The notes below the pieces were generated by a model. The model was not told the DNA's origin. It was given only the letters and a program-made list of their open reading frames with translations, and made no database searches. Below are positions 1-6,509 of a stretch of DNA of 16,697 nucleotides, piece by piece (position 1 is the stretch's first letter; each line of letters opens with the position of its first letter). Origin of the DNA: Gammaproteobacteria bacterium (lineage in GTDB: Bacteria > Pseudomonadota > Gammaproteobacteria > Steroidobacterales > Steroidobacteraceae); the NCBI GenBank assembly GCA_030043215.1, contig JASHYG010000300.1, forward strand, positions 1 to 16,697, read 5' to 3'. A program made the translations under genes and the position numbers.

Positions 1-317
1 ACCTTCGCCGCGCAGATGAAATCATTCTCCGACAGCCCCTTCACGGCGTGGGTGCTGAAGAGCACGCGGCAGTAGTTGTAGCCCACCTCGAGGTCCGGGT
101 GGTGGTCCTCGATGTTCGCGATGTGCGCGAGCGCGTTGACGAAGCTCATCGTGCGGTAGAAGTCCTTGAAGCCGAGCTCCCGCCGGATGGACTTGGCGTC
201 GTCCGCGAGGCGCCAGCTCCCCTCGAGGTGCTTCATCAGATCCAGGGCTTGCGCGCGCGTCAGGGCCGGGACTCCGCCCTCGCAGGGCTTGCACTTCCTC
301 TCGGTCAGCTGCGTCAT
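1..317 (-). CDS. phhB: Pterin-4a-carbinolamine dehydratase (4a-hydroxytetrahydrobiopterin dehydratase), 3' end beyond window
   Basis: The minus-strand frame opens at ATG (315-317) and stays open to base 1, giving 105 complete codons with no stop. The product begins MTQLTERKCKPCEGG; a Cys-x-x-Cys start of this kind is common in bacterial members. It carries the family's active-site segment as EDHHPDLEVGYN (residues 70-81; His72, His73, Pro74), followed by TH at 89-90 and the GLSENDF block at 94-100. The family is usually about 100-120 residues, so only the last few residues are missing. The enzyme dehydrates 4a-hydroxytetrahydropterin, recycling the cofactor of phenylalanine hydroxylase; it acts in the cytoplasm. 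It lies 13 bases downstream of ispG on the same strand, so the two are probably co-transcribed. No phenylalanine hydroxylase is visible here, so a pterin-recycling role rests on the family alone. Confidence 0.9.
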   Translation of the reverse strand, partial: MTQLTERKCKPCEGGVPALTRAQALDLMKHLEGSWRLADDAKSIRRELGFKDFYRTMSFVNALAHIANIEDHHPDLEVGYNYCRVLFSTHAVKGLSENDFICAAK

Positions 318-330
318 GGAACGCCCTCCA

Positions 331-1557
331 TCATGCCGTTTGCCGCCGGGTGTACTTGCGCTCGATGTACCGCTCGACGAGATCCTGGAACTCCTCGGCG
401 ATGCGCTCGCCCTTGAGGGTGACCGTCTTCTCGCCATCCTCGTAGACCGGGGCGACCGGGCGCTCGCCGGTGCCCGGCAGGCTGATGCCGAGATTCGCGT
501 GCTTGCTCTCTCCAGGCCCGTTCACGACGCAGCCCATCACGGCGACGGTCATGTCCTCGACGCCATCGAAGCTGCGGCGCCACTCCGGCATGCGATGCCG
601 GATGTGCGACTGGATGCGCTGGGCGAGCTCCTGAAAGTAGGTGCTGGTCGTGCGGCCGCAGCCGGGGCAGGCGGTGACCATGGGCATGAAGGCGCGCAGG
701 CCGAGGGTCTGGAGGATCTCCTGCGCGACGATGACCTCCTGCGTGCGATCGCCGCCCGGCTCGGGTGTGAGGGATACGCGGATCGTGTCGCCGATGCCCT
801 CCTGCAGCAGCACGGACATCCCCGCGGTGGAGGCGACGATGCCCTTCGACCCCATGCCCGCCTCGGTGAGCCCCAGGTGCAGCGGGTAGTCGCAGCGCGA
901 CGCGAGATCGCGATAGATGGCGATGAGGTCCTGCACGCCGCTCACCTTCGCCGAGAGAATGATCCGATCCTTCGGCAGGCCGAGCTCGACGGCCCGCTCC
1001 GCGCTCGTCAACGCGGAGAGCACCACGGCGTTGCGCATGATCTCGCGCGCATCGAGCGGTTCGGCGCGCGCGGAGTTCTCATCCATCAGGCGCGTCAAGA
1101 GATCCTGGTCGAGACTGCCCCAGTTGACGCCGATACGCACCGGCTTTCCATGGCGGCAGGCGACCTCGATCATCTCGGCGAACTGCGGGTCCCGCTTGCT
1201 GCCGCGGCCGACGTTCCCGGGATTGATCCGGTACTTGGCGAGCGCTTCCGCGCACGCGGGGTGCTCGCGCAGCAGCTTGTGGCCGTTGAAGTGGAAGTCG
1301 CCGATCAGCGGCACCGAGACGCCCAGCTGATCGAGGCGGTCGCGGATGGGCGCGACCGCCGCGGCGGCCTCGCTGGTGTTGACGGTGATCCGCACGAGCT
1401 CCGATCCGGCGCGGGCGAGCGACTTCACCTGCTGCGCGGTCGCCTCGACATCGGCGGTGTCGGTGTTCGTCATAGACTGCACGACGACGGGGCTCGGGCC
1501 GCCCACACGGACGGCGCCGACGGTCACGGTGAGGCTGTGGCGGCGGGCGAGCGACAT
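331..1557 (-). CDS. ispG: 4-hydroxy-3-methylbut-2-en-1-yl diphosphate synthase (IspG/GcpE)
   Basis: This 408-residue protein matches bacterial IspG throughout. The N-terminal TIM-barrel domain has [11 protein letters not shown] (24-34), [12 protein letters not shown] (85-96), YRINPGN (109-115) and [11 protein letters not shown] (229-239). The C-terminal [4Fe-4S] domain supplies the ligands Cys297 and Cys300 (ACPGCGRT), Cys343 and Glu350 ([11 protein letters not shown]), matching the Cys/Cys/Cys/Glu set of the E. coli enzyme. It carries out the reductive ring opening of MEcPP to HMBPP in the MEP isoprenoid pathway, in the cytoplasm. It is longer than E. coli IspG (about 372 residues); part of the extra length lies between the two cluster motifs (around 305-335), as in several other proteobacterial versions. 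The ATG at 1555-1557 fits the conserved N-terminus and has a -10-like box only 8 bases upstream, suggesting a leaderless or nearly leaderless mRNA. It is transcribed away from gcvT. Confidence 0.97.
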   Translation of the reverse strand: MSLARRHSLTVTVGAVRVGGPSPVVVQSMTNTDTADVEATAQQVKSLARAGSELVRITVNTSEAAAAVAPIRDRLDQLGVSVPLIGDFHFNGHKLLREHPACAEALAKYRINPGNVGRGSKRDPQFAEMIEVACRHGKPVRIGVNWGSLDQDLLTRLMDENSARAEPLDAREIMRNAVVLSALTSAERAVELGLPKDRIILSAKVSGVQDLIAIYRDLASRCDYPLHLGLTEAGMGSKGIVASTAGMSVLLQEGIGDTIRVSLTPEPGGDRTQEVIVAQEILQTLGLRAFMPMVTACPGCGRTTSTYFQELAQRIQSHIRHRMPEWRRSFDGVEDMTVAVMGCVVNGPGESKHANLGISLPGTGERPVAPVYEDGEKTVTLKGERIAEEFQDLVERYIERKYTRRQTA

Positions 1558-1571
1558 GATTGTCTATTCTA
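1558..1571 (-). promoter_or_regulatory. Probable -10 promoter element of ispG, next to the start codon
   Basis: On the minus strand TAGAAT (1566-1571) matches five of six positions of the sigma-70 -10 consensus. It ends 8 bases before the ispG ATG, so transcription would begin at about 1557-1559, at or just before the start codon. I see no convincing -35 hexamer, and no Shine-Dalgarno sequence fits between box and start. The element is AT-rich in a very GC-rich region, which adds some weight. Inference only; a 5' end map would decide. Confidence 0.5.
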
Positions 1572-1647
1572 CCGCACGGAGACCCATCGCAGGTTCGCCC
1601 GCGCCTGGGCCCCTTCGGGAGCGGCTGTTATCACTCCGGGAGGGGCC
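1558..1647. other. Divergent intergenic region between ispG and gcvT
   Basis: These 90 bases separate two divergent operons and must hold both promoters. On the ispG side is the TAGAAT box at 1566-1571. On the gcvT side a weak extended -10 candidate, TG-T-TATCAC, lies at 1626-1634, and a purine-rich Shine-Dalgarno stretch (gggagggg) at 1638-1645. A small imperfect hairpin with a TTCG loop can be drawn around 1607-1622. I looked for a glycine riboswitch, which often precedes gcv operons, but the space is too short for a tandem aptamer and I could not find the conserved core of a single one. Confidence 0.45.
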
Positions 1648-2751
1648 ATGGGACGAGAGACACCGCTCTTCGAGCTGCACCGGGCCCTGGGTGCGCGGAT
1701 CGTCCACTTCGGCGGCTGGAGCATGCCGCTTCACTACGGCTCGCAGGTCGAGGAGCACCATGCGGTGAGGCGTGCGGCGGGCGTGTTCGACGTATCGCAC
1801 ATGGGTATCGTCGATGTGAGCGGGCCCGATGCGCGGGCGCTGCTCGAGACTCTCCTCGCCAACGACGTGGGCAAGCTCAAATCCGCGGGCCAGGCGCTCT
1901 ACAGCTGCATGCTCGAGGGGTCGGGCGGGGTGGTCGACGACCTGATCGTCTACTTCCTCGGGCCGGAGCCGGGCTTTCGCGTGGTCGTCAACGGCGCGAC
2001 CCGGGACGGCGATCTCGCCTGGATGCGCGGCCACGCGGCCGGCCGCCGCGTCGAGATCGCGGAGCGGACCGACCTCGCCCTGCTCGCGGTGCAAGGGCCG
2101 GTTGCGCGGGACCGGGTCGCGACCCTGCTCGCGGGGCTCAGTGGACCGGACGAGGCCGAGACTGCGCTGCGGCTCGAGCGGTTCCAGGGACTGCCGATCG
2201 GGCGCTGGTTCGTGGCCCGCACCGGCTACACGGGCGAGGATGGCTTCGAGGTGATGATGCCGGCCGCGGAGGCGGAGAGGGCGTGGCGGCAGCTCAACGC
2301 GCTCGGCGTCAAATCCTGCGGGCTCGGCGCGCGGGACACCTTGCGGCTCGAGGCCGGCCTCAATCTGTACGGCGAGGACATGGACCGGAGCACGCATCCC
2401 TACGAGTCGGGGCTCGGCTGGACCGTCGCGCTCGCGCCCCTCACCCGTCACTTCGTCGGCCGGGCCGCGCTGGAGGCCATCGTCAGGGAAGGCTCGCCGC
2501 GCAAGCTCGTCGGGCTGGTGCTCGAGGGCCGCGGGGTGCTGCGCGCTCATCAGAAGGTCGTCGCGCCGGGCGCAGGCGCGGGGACGGTGACGAGCGGCAC
2601 CTTCTCTCCGACGCTGCAGCGCTCCATCGCTCTGGCGCGCGTGCCTGCCGACGCCGGTGCACGCGTCCAAGTGGATATCCGAGGTCAGGCGCTCGATGCG
2701 CGGGTGGTCGAGCCGCCGTTCGTGCGGCACGGCCGATCGCTCCTCTCCTGA
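1648..2751 (+). CDS. gcvT: Glycine cleavage system T protein (aminomethyltransferase)
   Basis: The ATG at 1648 follows a strong ribosome-binding stretch (gggagggg, 1638-1645) and gives 367 residues, the normal size. The open frame continues far upstream, but that part is antisense to ispG and does not resemble the family. Family motifs run end to end: MPLHYGSQVEEHHAVR (26-41), FDVSHM (47-52), GGVVDDLIVY (93-102, holding the conserved Asp pair), RTGYTGEDGFEV (191-202), CGLGARDTLRLEAG (224-237) and SGTFSPTL (316-323). The protein moves the methylene group from aminomethyl-lipoyl-H-protein to tetrahydrofolate, releasing ammonia and forming 5,10-methylene-THF, in the cytoplasm. It is first in gcvT-gcvH-gcvPA-gcvPB; gcvH starts 12 bases after its stop. 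It closely resembles E. coli GcvT by eye and shows no defect. Confidence 0.97.
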   Translation: MGRETPLFELHRALGARIVHFGGWSMPLHYGSQVEEHHAVRRAAGVFDVSHMGIVDVSGPDARALLETLLANDVGKLKSAGQALYSCMLEGSGGVVDDLIVYFLGPEPGFRVVVNGATRDGDLAWMRGHAAGRRVEIAERTDLALLAVQGPVARDRVATLLAGLSGPDEAETALRLERFQGLPIGRWFVARTGYTGEDGFEVMMPAAEAERAWRQLNALGVKSCGLGARDTLRLEAGLNLYGEDMDRSTHPYESGLGWTVALAPLTRHFVGRAALEAIVREGSPRKLVGLVLEGRGVLRAHQKVVAPGAGAGTVTSGTFSPTLQRSIALARVPADAGARVQVDIRGQALDARVVEPPFVRHGRSLLS

Positions 2752-2763
2752 GGAAGGCTTCCC

Positions 2764-3159
2764 ATGAGCCGCATACCCGAGGATCTGAGATTCACGAAGA
2801 CGCACGAATGGGTGCGCGTGCTGCCCGGCGGCGTGGTCGAGGTGGGCATCACGGACCATGCGCAGGACGCGCTCGGCGACGTGGTGTTCGTCGAGGCGCC
2901 CGAGCCGGGCCGGCGCGTCGCCGCAGGGGAGTCCTATGGCGTCGTGGAATCGGTGAAGGCGGCCTCCGACCTGTATAGCCCCGTTGCCGGGGAAGTGACC
3001 GCCGTCAATGGAGAGCTCGCGTCCGCGCCCGAGCGCATCAATCAGGATGCTTACGGCGCGGGCTGGATTGCGCGCATTCGCCCCGACGATGCCGCATCCG
3101 TGTCCGAGCTGCTCTCCCCCGCCGATTACCGGCGCCTTCTCGAGTCCGGGGGCGGCTGA
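2764..3159 (+). CDS. gcvH: Glycine cleavage system H protein (lipoyl carrier)
   Basis: The 131-residue product is a standard H protein. It has [10 protein letters not shown] (10-19), [16 protein letters not shown] (29-44) and the lipoylation site SVKAASD, with Lys65 as the lysine that should carry lipoic acid. The C-terminal part ([11 protein letters not shown], then the usual final helices) is complete. The lipoyl arm shuttles the aminomethyl intermediate between the P, T and L proteins. A clear Shine-Dalgarno sequence (aggaagg, 2751-2757) lies 6 bases before the ATG. Its TGA overlaps the first base of the gcvPA ATG (TGATG at 3157-3161), so translation of the two is probably coupled. Lipoylation depends on LipA/LipB/LplA-type enzymes, which are not in this window. 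Confidence 0.97.
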   Translation: MSRIPEDLRFTKTHEWVRVLPGGVVEVGITDHAQDALGDVVFVEAPEPGRRVAAGESYGVVESVKAASDLYSPVAGEVTAVNGELASAPERINQDAYGAGWIARIRPDDAASVSELLSPADYRRLLESGGG

Positions 3160-4529
3160 TGGCATTCATTCCGCACACGGCGGCGGACGTGGAGGAGATG
3201 CTCGCGGTCATCGGGGTCGCGAGCGTCGAGCAGCTGTTCGATGAGATCCCGCCTTCCGTGCGCGCCCGGGGGCTCGCGGGGATCGGGGATGCGCTGAACG
3301 AGATGGAGGTCACGCGGCTCATGATGTCCCGCGCGGCGTCGTGCGGGTTTGCGCTCAGCTTCATCGGCGCCGGAGCCTACGAGCATCACATCCCTGCGGC
3401 CGTCTGGGCCATCGCGGCGCGCGGCGAGTTCTACAGCAGTTACACGCCGTACCAGGCCGAGGCGAGCCAGGGCACGCTGCAGGCGATCTACGAGTTCCAG
3501 ACCATGATCGCGAGCTTGAGCGGCATGGACGTGGCCAACGCATCGCTCTACGACGGCGCATCGGCGTTCGCCGAGGCACTCCTCATGGCGGCGCGCATCA
3601 ACCGCAAGTCGAAGTCGCTGAGGATGCTCGTCTCGCGCGCCGTGCACCCTCACTACCGCGCCGTCGCGCGGTCCATCACGAGCCTCCAGGGTCTCAATCT
3701 CGAGGAGGTTGAGTACGACGCGGCGAGCGGCCGCACGCTCGTCGATTCGCTTCGGGCTCACGATGGCGAGGACATCACGGCGCTCGCGATCCAGCAGCCG
3801 AATTTCTTCGGCGTGCTGGAGGAGGTCGACGGCTTGAGCGAGTGGGCGCGCCGCCGCGCGATCCCGGTCATCGCAGTCGTGAATCCCATCTCGCTCGCTC
3901 TGCTGAGGCCGCCGGGAGAGTGGCGCGGCGGCGCCGACGTGGTGGTCGGCGAGGGCCAGCCGCTCGGCGTGCCGCTTTCCTCGGGAGGCCCGTACTTCGG
4001 CTTCATGGCGACGCGGATGGCGCACGTGCGGCAGATGCCCGGACGCATTGCGGGGCGGACCGTCGATCTCGCGGGACACGAAGGCTTCACGCTCACGCTG
4101 CAGGCGCGGGAGCAGCACATCCGCCGCGGCCGCGCGACATCGAACATCTGCACCAACCAGGGCCTGATGGTCACCGCCGCAACCCTCTATCTGTCGCTCA
4201 TGGGCCCGCAGGGACTGCGGCGCGTGGCTGCGGCCTGTCACGCGCGGACGCGCGCTCTCGTGGAGGCCCTCGTGCGCATCCCGGGCGTTCGCGCCGCGTT
4301 CGCTGCCCCGCGCTTCCACGAAGCCGTGCTGCAGCTCGACCGGCCGGTCGCGCCGGTGCTCGCAGCTCTCGAGAGGCGCGAGATCCTCGCGGGCCTCGAT
4401 CTCGCGCCCGACTATCCCGAGCTCGGCCACGCGCTGCTCGTCTGCGCGACGGAGACCAAGACGGCCGCAGACATCCAGGTTTATGCCTCGGCGCTCGGCG
4501 AGGCGCTCGAGGCCCGGACGGCCGCGTAA
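3159..4529 (+). CDS. gcvPA: Glycine dehydrogenase (decarboxylating) subunit 1, P-protein N-terminal half
   Basis: This 456-residue protein is the N-terminal half of a two-subunit glycine decarboxylase. Visible family motifs include [11 protein letters not shown] (95-105), LYDGAS (130-135), QPNFFG (213-218), GEGQPLG (264-270), GGPYFGF (276-282) and [16 protein letters not shown] (317-332). It has the aminotransferase fold type I shape but lacks the PLP lysine, as expected: the cofactor is bound in subunit 2 and this half completes the active site. The start overlaps the gcvH stop by one base. A 35-base spacer with a small GC hairpin (4530-4543) separates it from gcvPB. Length matches the split-type family (about 440-460). 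A long minus-strand open frame across the same region is a coding shadow. Confidence 0.96.
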   Translation: MAFIPHTAADVEEMLAVIGVASVEQLFDEIPPSVRARGLAGIGDALNEMEVTRLMMSRAASCGFALSFIGAGAYEHHIPAAVWAIAARGEFYSSYTPYQAEASQGTLQAIYEFQTMIASLSGMDVANASLYDGASAFAEALLMAARINRKSKSLRMLVSRAVHPHYRAVARSITSLQGLNLEEVEYDAASGRTLVDSLRAHDGEDITALAIQQPNFFGVLEEVDGLSEWARRRAIPVIAVVNPISLALLRPPGEWRGGADVVVGEGQPLGVPLSSGGPYFGFMATRMAHVRQMPGRIAGRTVDLAGHEGFTLTLQAREQHIRRGRATSNICTNQGLMVTAATLYLSLMGPQGLRRVAAACHARTRALVEALVRIPGVRAAFAAPRFHEAVLQLDRPVAPVLAALERREILAGLDLAPDYPELGHALLVCATETKTAADIQVYASALGEALEARTAA

Positions 4530-4543
4530 GGCGCACTCGCGCC
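4530..4543 (+). other. Small GC-rich hairpin between gcvPA and gcvPB
   Basis: Immediately after the gcvPA TAA stop, ggcgc (4530-4534) pairs perfectly with gcgcc (4539-4543) around the loop actc. No run of T follows and gcvPB starts 21 bases later, so this is not a classical terminator. It could slow decay or mark a processing point inside the operon mRNA. A 5-bp GC stem can also arise by chance at this composition. Confidence 0.3.
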
Positions 4544-4564
4544 GGCCGAGCACCCGAGGAGCCC

Positions 4565-6055
4565 ATGGCGCCGCGTCAAGAGCCGCTCATTTTTCAGTAC
4601 TCGCGCGCGGGCCGCGGGGCGGTGGATCAGTGGCCGCGCGAGCCCGATACGCCGCTCGAGATTCCCCGCGAGCTGCAGAGACCGCGGCCGCCGTTGCTTC
4701 CCGAGGTGAGCGAGCTCGATGCGGTGCGGCACTTCACGCGGCTGTCGCAGCTCAATTTCTCCATCGACACGCACTTCTATCCGCTCGGATCCTGCACGAT
4801 GAAGTACAACCCCAAGGCGTGCAACGCCTTGGCGACGCTGCCGCAGTTCCTCGCGCGCCATCCGCTCGCGCCCGAGTCCCGCGGTCAGGGTGTGCTCGCC
4901 TGCCTCCACGAGCTGCAGGAGATGCTGTGTGCGCTGACCGGAATGCAGGCCGCCGCCTTGGGCCCCATGGCCGGTGCCCAGGGCGAGCTCGCCGGAGTCG
5001 CGATGATCCTCGCCCATCATCGCTCGCGCGGCGATCTCGCCCGCCGGGAGATCATCGTGCCGCAGGCGGCTCACGGAACGAATCCGGCGACGGCGAGCAT
5101 GTGCGGCGCCACGGTCCGGGAGATACCGGTAGGCGCGGACGGCGACGTGGATATCGAGGCGTTGAGGGCAGCGGTCGGACCGGCCACCGCGGGCATCATG
5201 CTCACCAATCCCTCGACGCTCGGGGTCTTCGAGCGCCGGATCGTCGAGGTCGCCGAGATCGTGCACGCCGCCGGAGGCCTGCTCTACTACGATGGGGCCA
5301 ATCTCAACGCCATCCTCGGCAAGGTCCGTCCCGCAGACATGGGGTTCGATGTGATCCACATGAACCTGCACAAGACGTTCTCCACGCCTCATGGGGGAGG
5401 CGGCCCCGGAGCGGGGGCCGTCGGCGTGGGTCCGCTCCTCGAGCCTTTCCTGCCCATCCCGATCGTCGTCCGGGAGGCAGACCACTATCGCTCGCTCACG
5501 GAGCGCGACAGGCCGCGGACGATCGGGCGGCTCTCGGCGTTCATGGGCAATGTGGGCGTCCTGCTCAGAGCTTACGTCTACATGCGCCTGCTCGGGTCCG
5601 AGGGGCTGAGCCAGGTCGCCGAGCACGCGGCGCTCAATGCCAACTACCTGCTCGCGAGGCTCGCCGGGGCCGGGTTCGAGGTCGCCTACCCGTCCCGCCG
5701 CGCGAGCCACGAGCTCATCGTGACCCTCGAGCGCCAGGCGCGCGACAGCGAGGTGACGGCCATGGATTTTGCCAAGCGTCTGTTGGATTATGGGATGCAC
5801 GCACCAACGACGTACTTCCCACTGTTGGTGCCCGAGTGCCTGCTGATCGAGCCGACCGAGACGGAGAGCAAGGAGACCCTGGATGCTTTCGTCGCTGCCA
5901 TGGTGAGCATCGCGCGCGAGGCGCGCGAGGATCCGGAGCGCGTCCGCCGGGCGCCGCACACCCTTCCGGTGCGCCGCCTCGACGATGTGCGCGCGGCGAA
6001 GCAGCTCGATCTCACCTGGGACCCGGACGCTCGAGCCCCGGATCGCCCAGGATGA
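4565..6055 (+). CDS. gcvPB: Glycine dehydrogenase (decarboxylating) subunit 2, P-protein C-terminal half with PLP site
   Basis: The ATG at 4565, preceded by gaggag, gives 496 residues, usual for the family. The open frame extends far upstream, but only the part after this start resembles GcvPB. The N-terminus begins [14 protein letters not shown]. Motifs include [13 protein letters not shown] (56-68), [14 protein letters not shown] (71-84), [13 protein letters not shown] (167-179) and [10 protein letters not shown] (214-223). The PLP-binding segment [18 protein letters not shown] places the Schiff-base lysine at Lys270. With GcvPA it decarboxylates glycine and loads the aminomethyl group on the lipoyl arm of GcvH. 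The C-terminus (about 450-496) is rich in charged residues and less conserved. Its TGA overlaps the dgkA start by four bases (ATGA, 6052-6055). A P-protein split into two genes occurs in Firmicutes, archaea and some proteobacteria, in contrast to the single GcvP of E. coli. Confidence 0.97.
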   Translation: MAPRQEPLIFQYSRAGRGAVDQWPREPDTPLEIPRELQRPRPPLLPEVSELDAVRHFTRLSQLNFSIDTHFYPLGSCTMKYNPKACNALATLPQFLARHPLAPESRGQGVLACLHELQEMLCALTGMQAAALGPMAGAQGELAGVAMILAHHRSRGDLARREIIVPQAAHGTNPATASMCGATVREIPVGADGDVDIEALRAAVGPATAGIMLTNPSTLGVFERRIVEVAEIVHAAGGLLYYDGANLNAILGKVRPADMGFDVIHMNLHKTFSTPHGGGGPGAGAVGVGPLLEPFLPIPIVVREADHYRSLTERDRPRTIGRLSAFMGNVGVLLRAYVYMRLLGSEGLSQVAEHAALNANYLLARLAGAGFEVAYPSRRASHELIVTLERQARDSEVTAMDFAKRLLDYGMHAPTTYFPLLVPECLLIEPTETESKETLDAFVAAMVSIAREAREDPERVRRAPHTLPVRRLDDVRAAKQLDLTWDPDARAPDRPG

Positions 6056-6480
6056 GCGATGTGCCAAACCGCGAGCCCGCGGCTCGACTGCCGTACCCTG
6101 CCGGGCTCCCGCGGACGGCGCACGACAAGCCCGTCGGGTTGAGACGCATCGCCCTCGCCTTCGGGGCGACCTCGCGCGGCCTCGCGGGCGCCTTTCGCAA
6201 CGAGGCGGCCTTCCGCCAGGAACTCGCGGTGGCCGTCGCCGTCATACCCCTAGGGCTCTGGCTGGGTCGCACCGGCATGGAGCGCGCCCTCCTCGTGGCC
6301 CCGTTGCTCAACATCCTGATCGTGGAACTCCTCAACAGCGCCGTCGAGGCGGCCGTGGACCGGATCGGATCCGAGCGCCATGAGCTCTCGGGGCTCGCGA
6401 AAGACCTCGGGTCGGCCGCCGTATTCGTATCGTTCGTCCTCGCGGGAACCGTCTGGCTGCTCGTGCTGCTCGGACGTTGA
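6052..6480 (+). CDS. dgkA: Diacylglycerol kinase, small integral membrane type
   Basis: The 142-residue product matches the prokaryotic trimeric DgkA. It has RNEAAFRQE (49-57), [17 protein letters not shown] (91-107) and [15 protein letters not shown] (110-124). The catalytic and cation-binding residues of E. coli DgkA (Glu69, Asn72, Glu76, Lys94, Asp95) correspond to Glu92, Asn95, Glu99, Lys117 and Asp118. Three membrane segments are evident at roughly 57-72, 78-98 and 119-140. It phosphorylates diacylglycerol to phosphatidate in the inner membrane, recycling lipid by-products of envelope synthesis. The N-terminus is about 20-25 residues longer than in E. coli. The ATG lies in an ATGA overlap with gcvPB, which argues for this start and for translational coupling, but no functional tie to glycine cleavage is known to me. 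Confidence 0.95.
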   Translation: MSDVPNREPAARLPYPAGLPRTAHDKPVGLRRIALAFGATSRGLAGAFRNEAAFRQELAVAVAVIPLGLWLGRTGMERALLVAPLLNILIVELLNSAVEAAVDRIGSERHELSGLAKDLGSAAVFVSFVLAGTVWLLVLLGR

Positions 6481-6509
6481 TCTTCCCCCCGTAAGCAGCG
6501 GACAACGAT

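Noticed and set aside
166..1647. Long plus-strand open frame running antisense to ispG into gcvT (would give an 861-residue protein)
   Set aside because: Only the part from 1648 resembles a family (GcvT). The upstream part has the low-complexity Arg/Ala/His composition of a shadow opposite a GC-rich gene, and ispG is unmistakable on the other strand.
1558..1647. Glycine riboswitch upstream of gcvT
   Set aside because: The region is only 90 bases and shared with the divergent ispG promoter. I could not find the conserved aptamer core, and the Shine-Dalgarno sequence is not sequestered by any convincing alternative stem. A covariance-model search would settle it.
5905..5932. Repeated gcgcgcgag/gcgcgcgag in the gcvPB tail
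   Set aside because: It encodes an [13 protein letters not shown] charged stretch in frame and is explained by GC-rich codon use; not a regulatory or mobile repeat.
4565..6055. gcvPA and gcvPB as a frameshift-broken single gcvP
   Set aside because: Both genes have their own start, ribosome-binding site and normal two-subunit lengths, and the split form is a known natural arrangement.
3126..6067. Large minus-strand open frames opposite gcvPA and gcvPB (475 and 528 residues)
   Set aside because: They are rich in Arg, His and Glu with no recognisable motifs. The plus strand encodes complete, conserved glycine decarboxylase subunits over the same bases.
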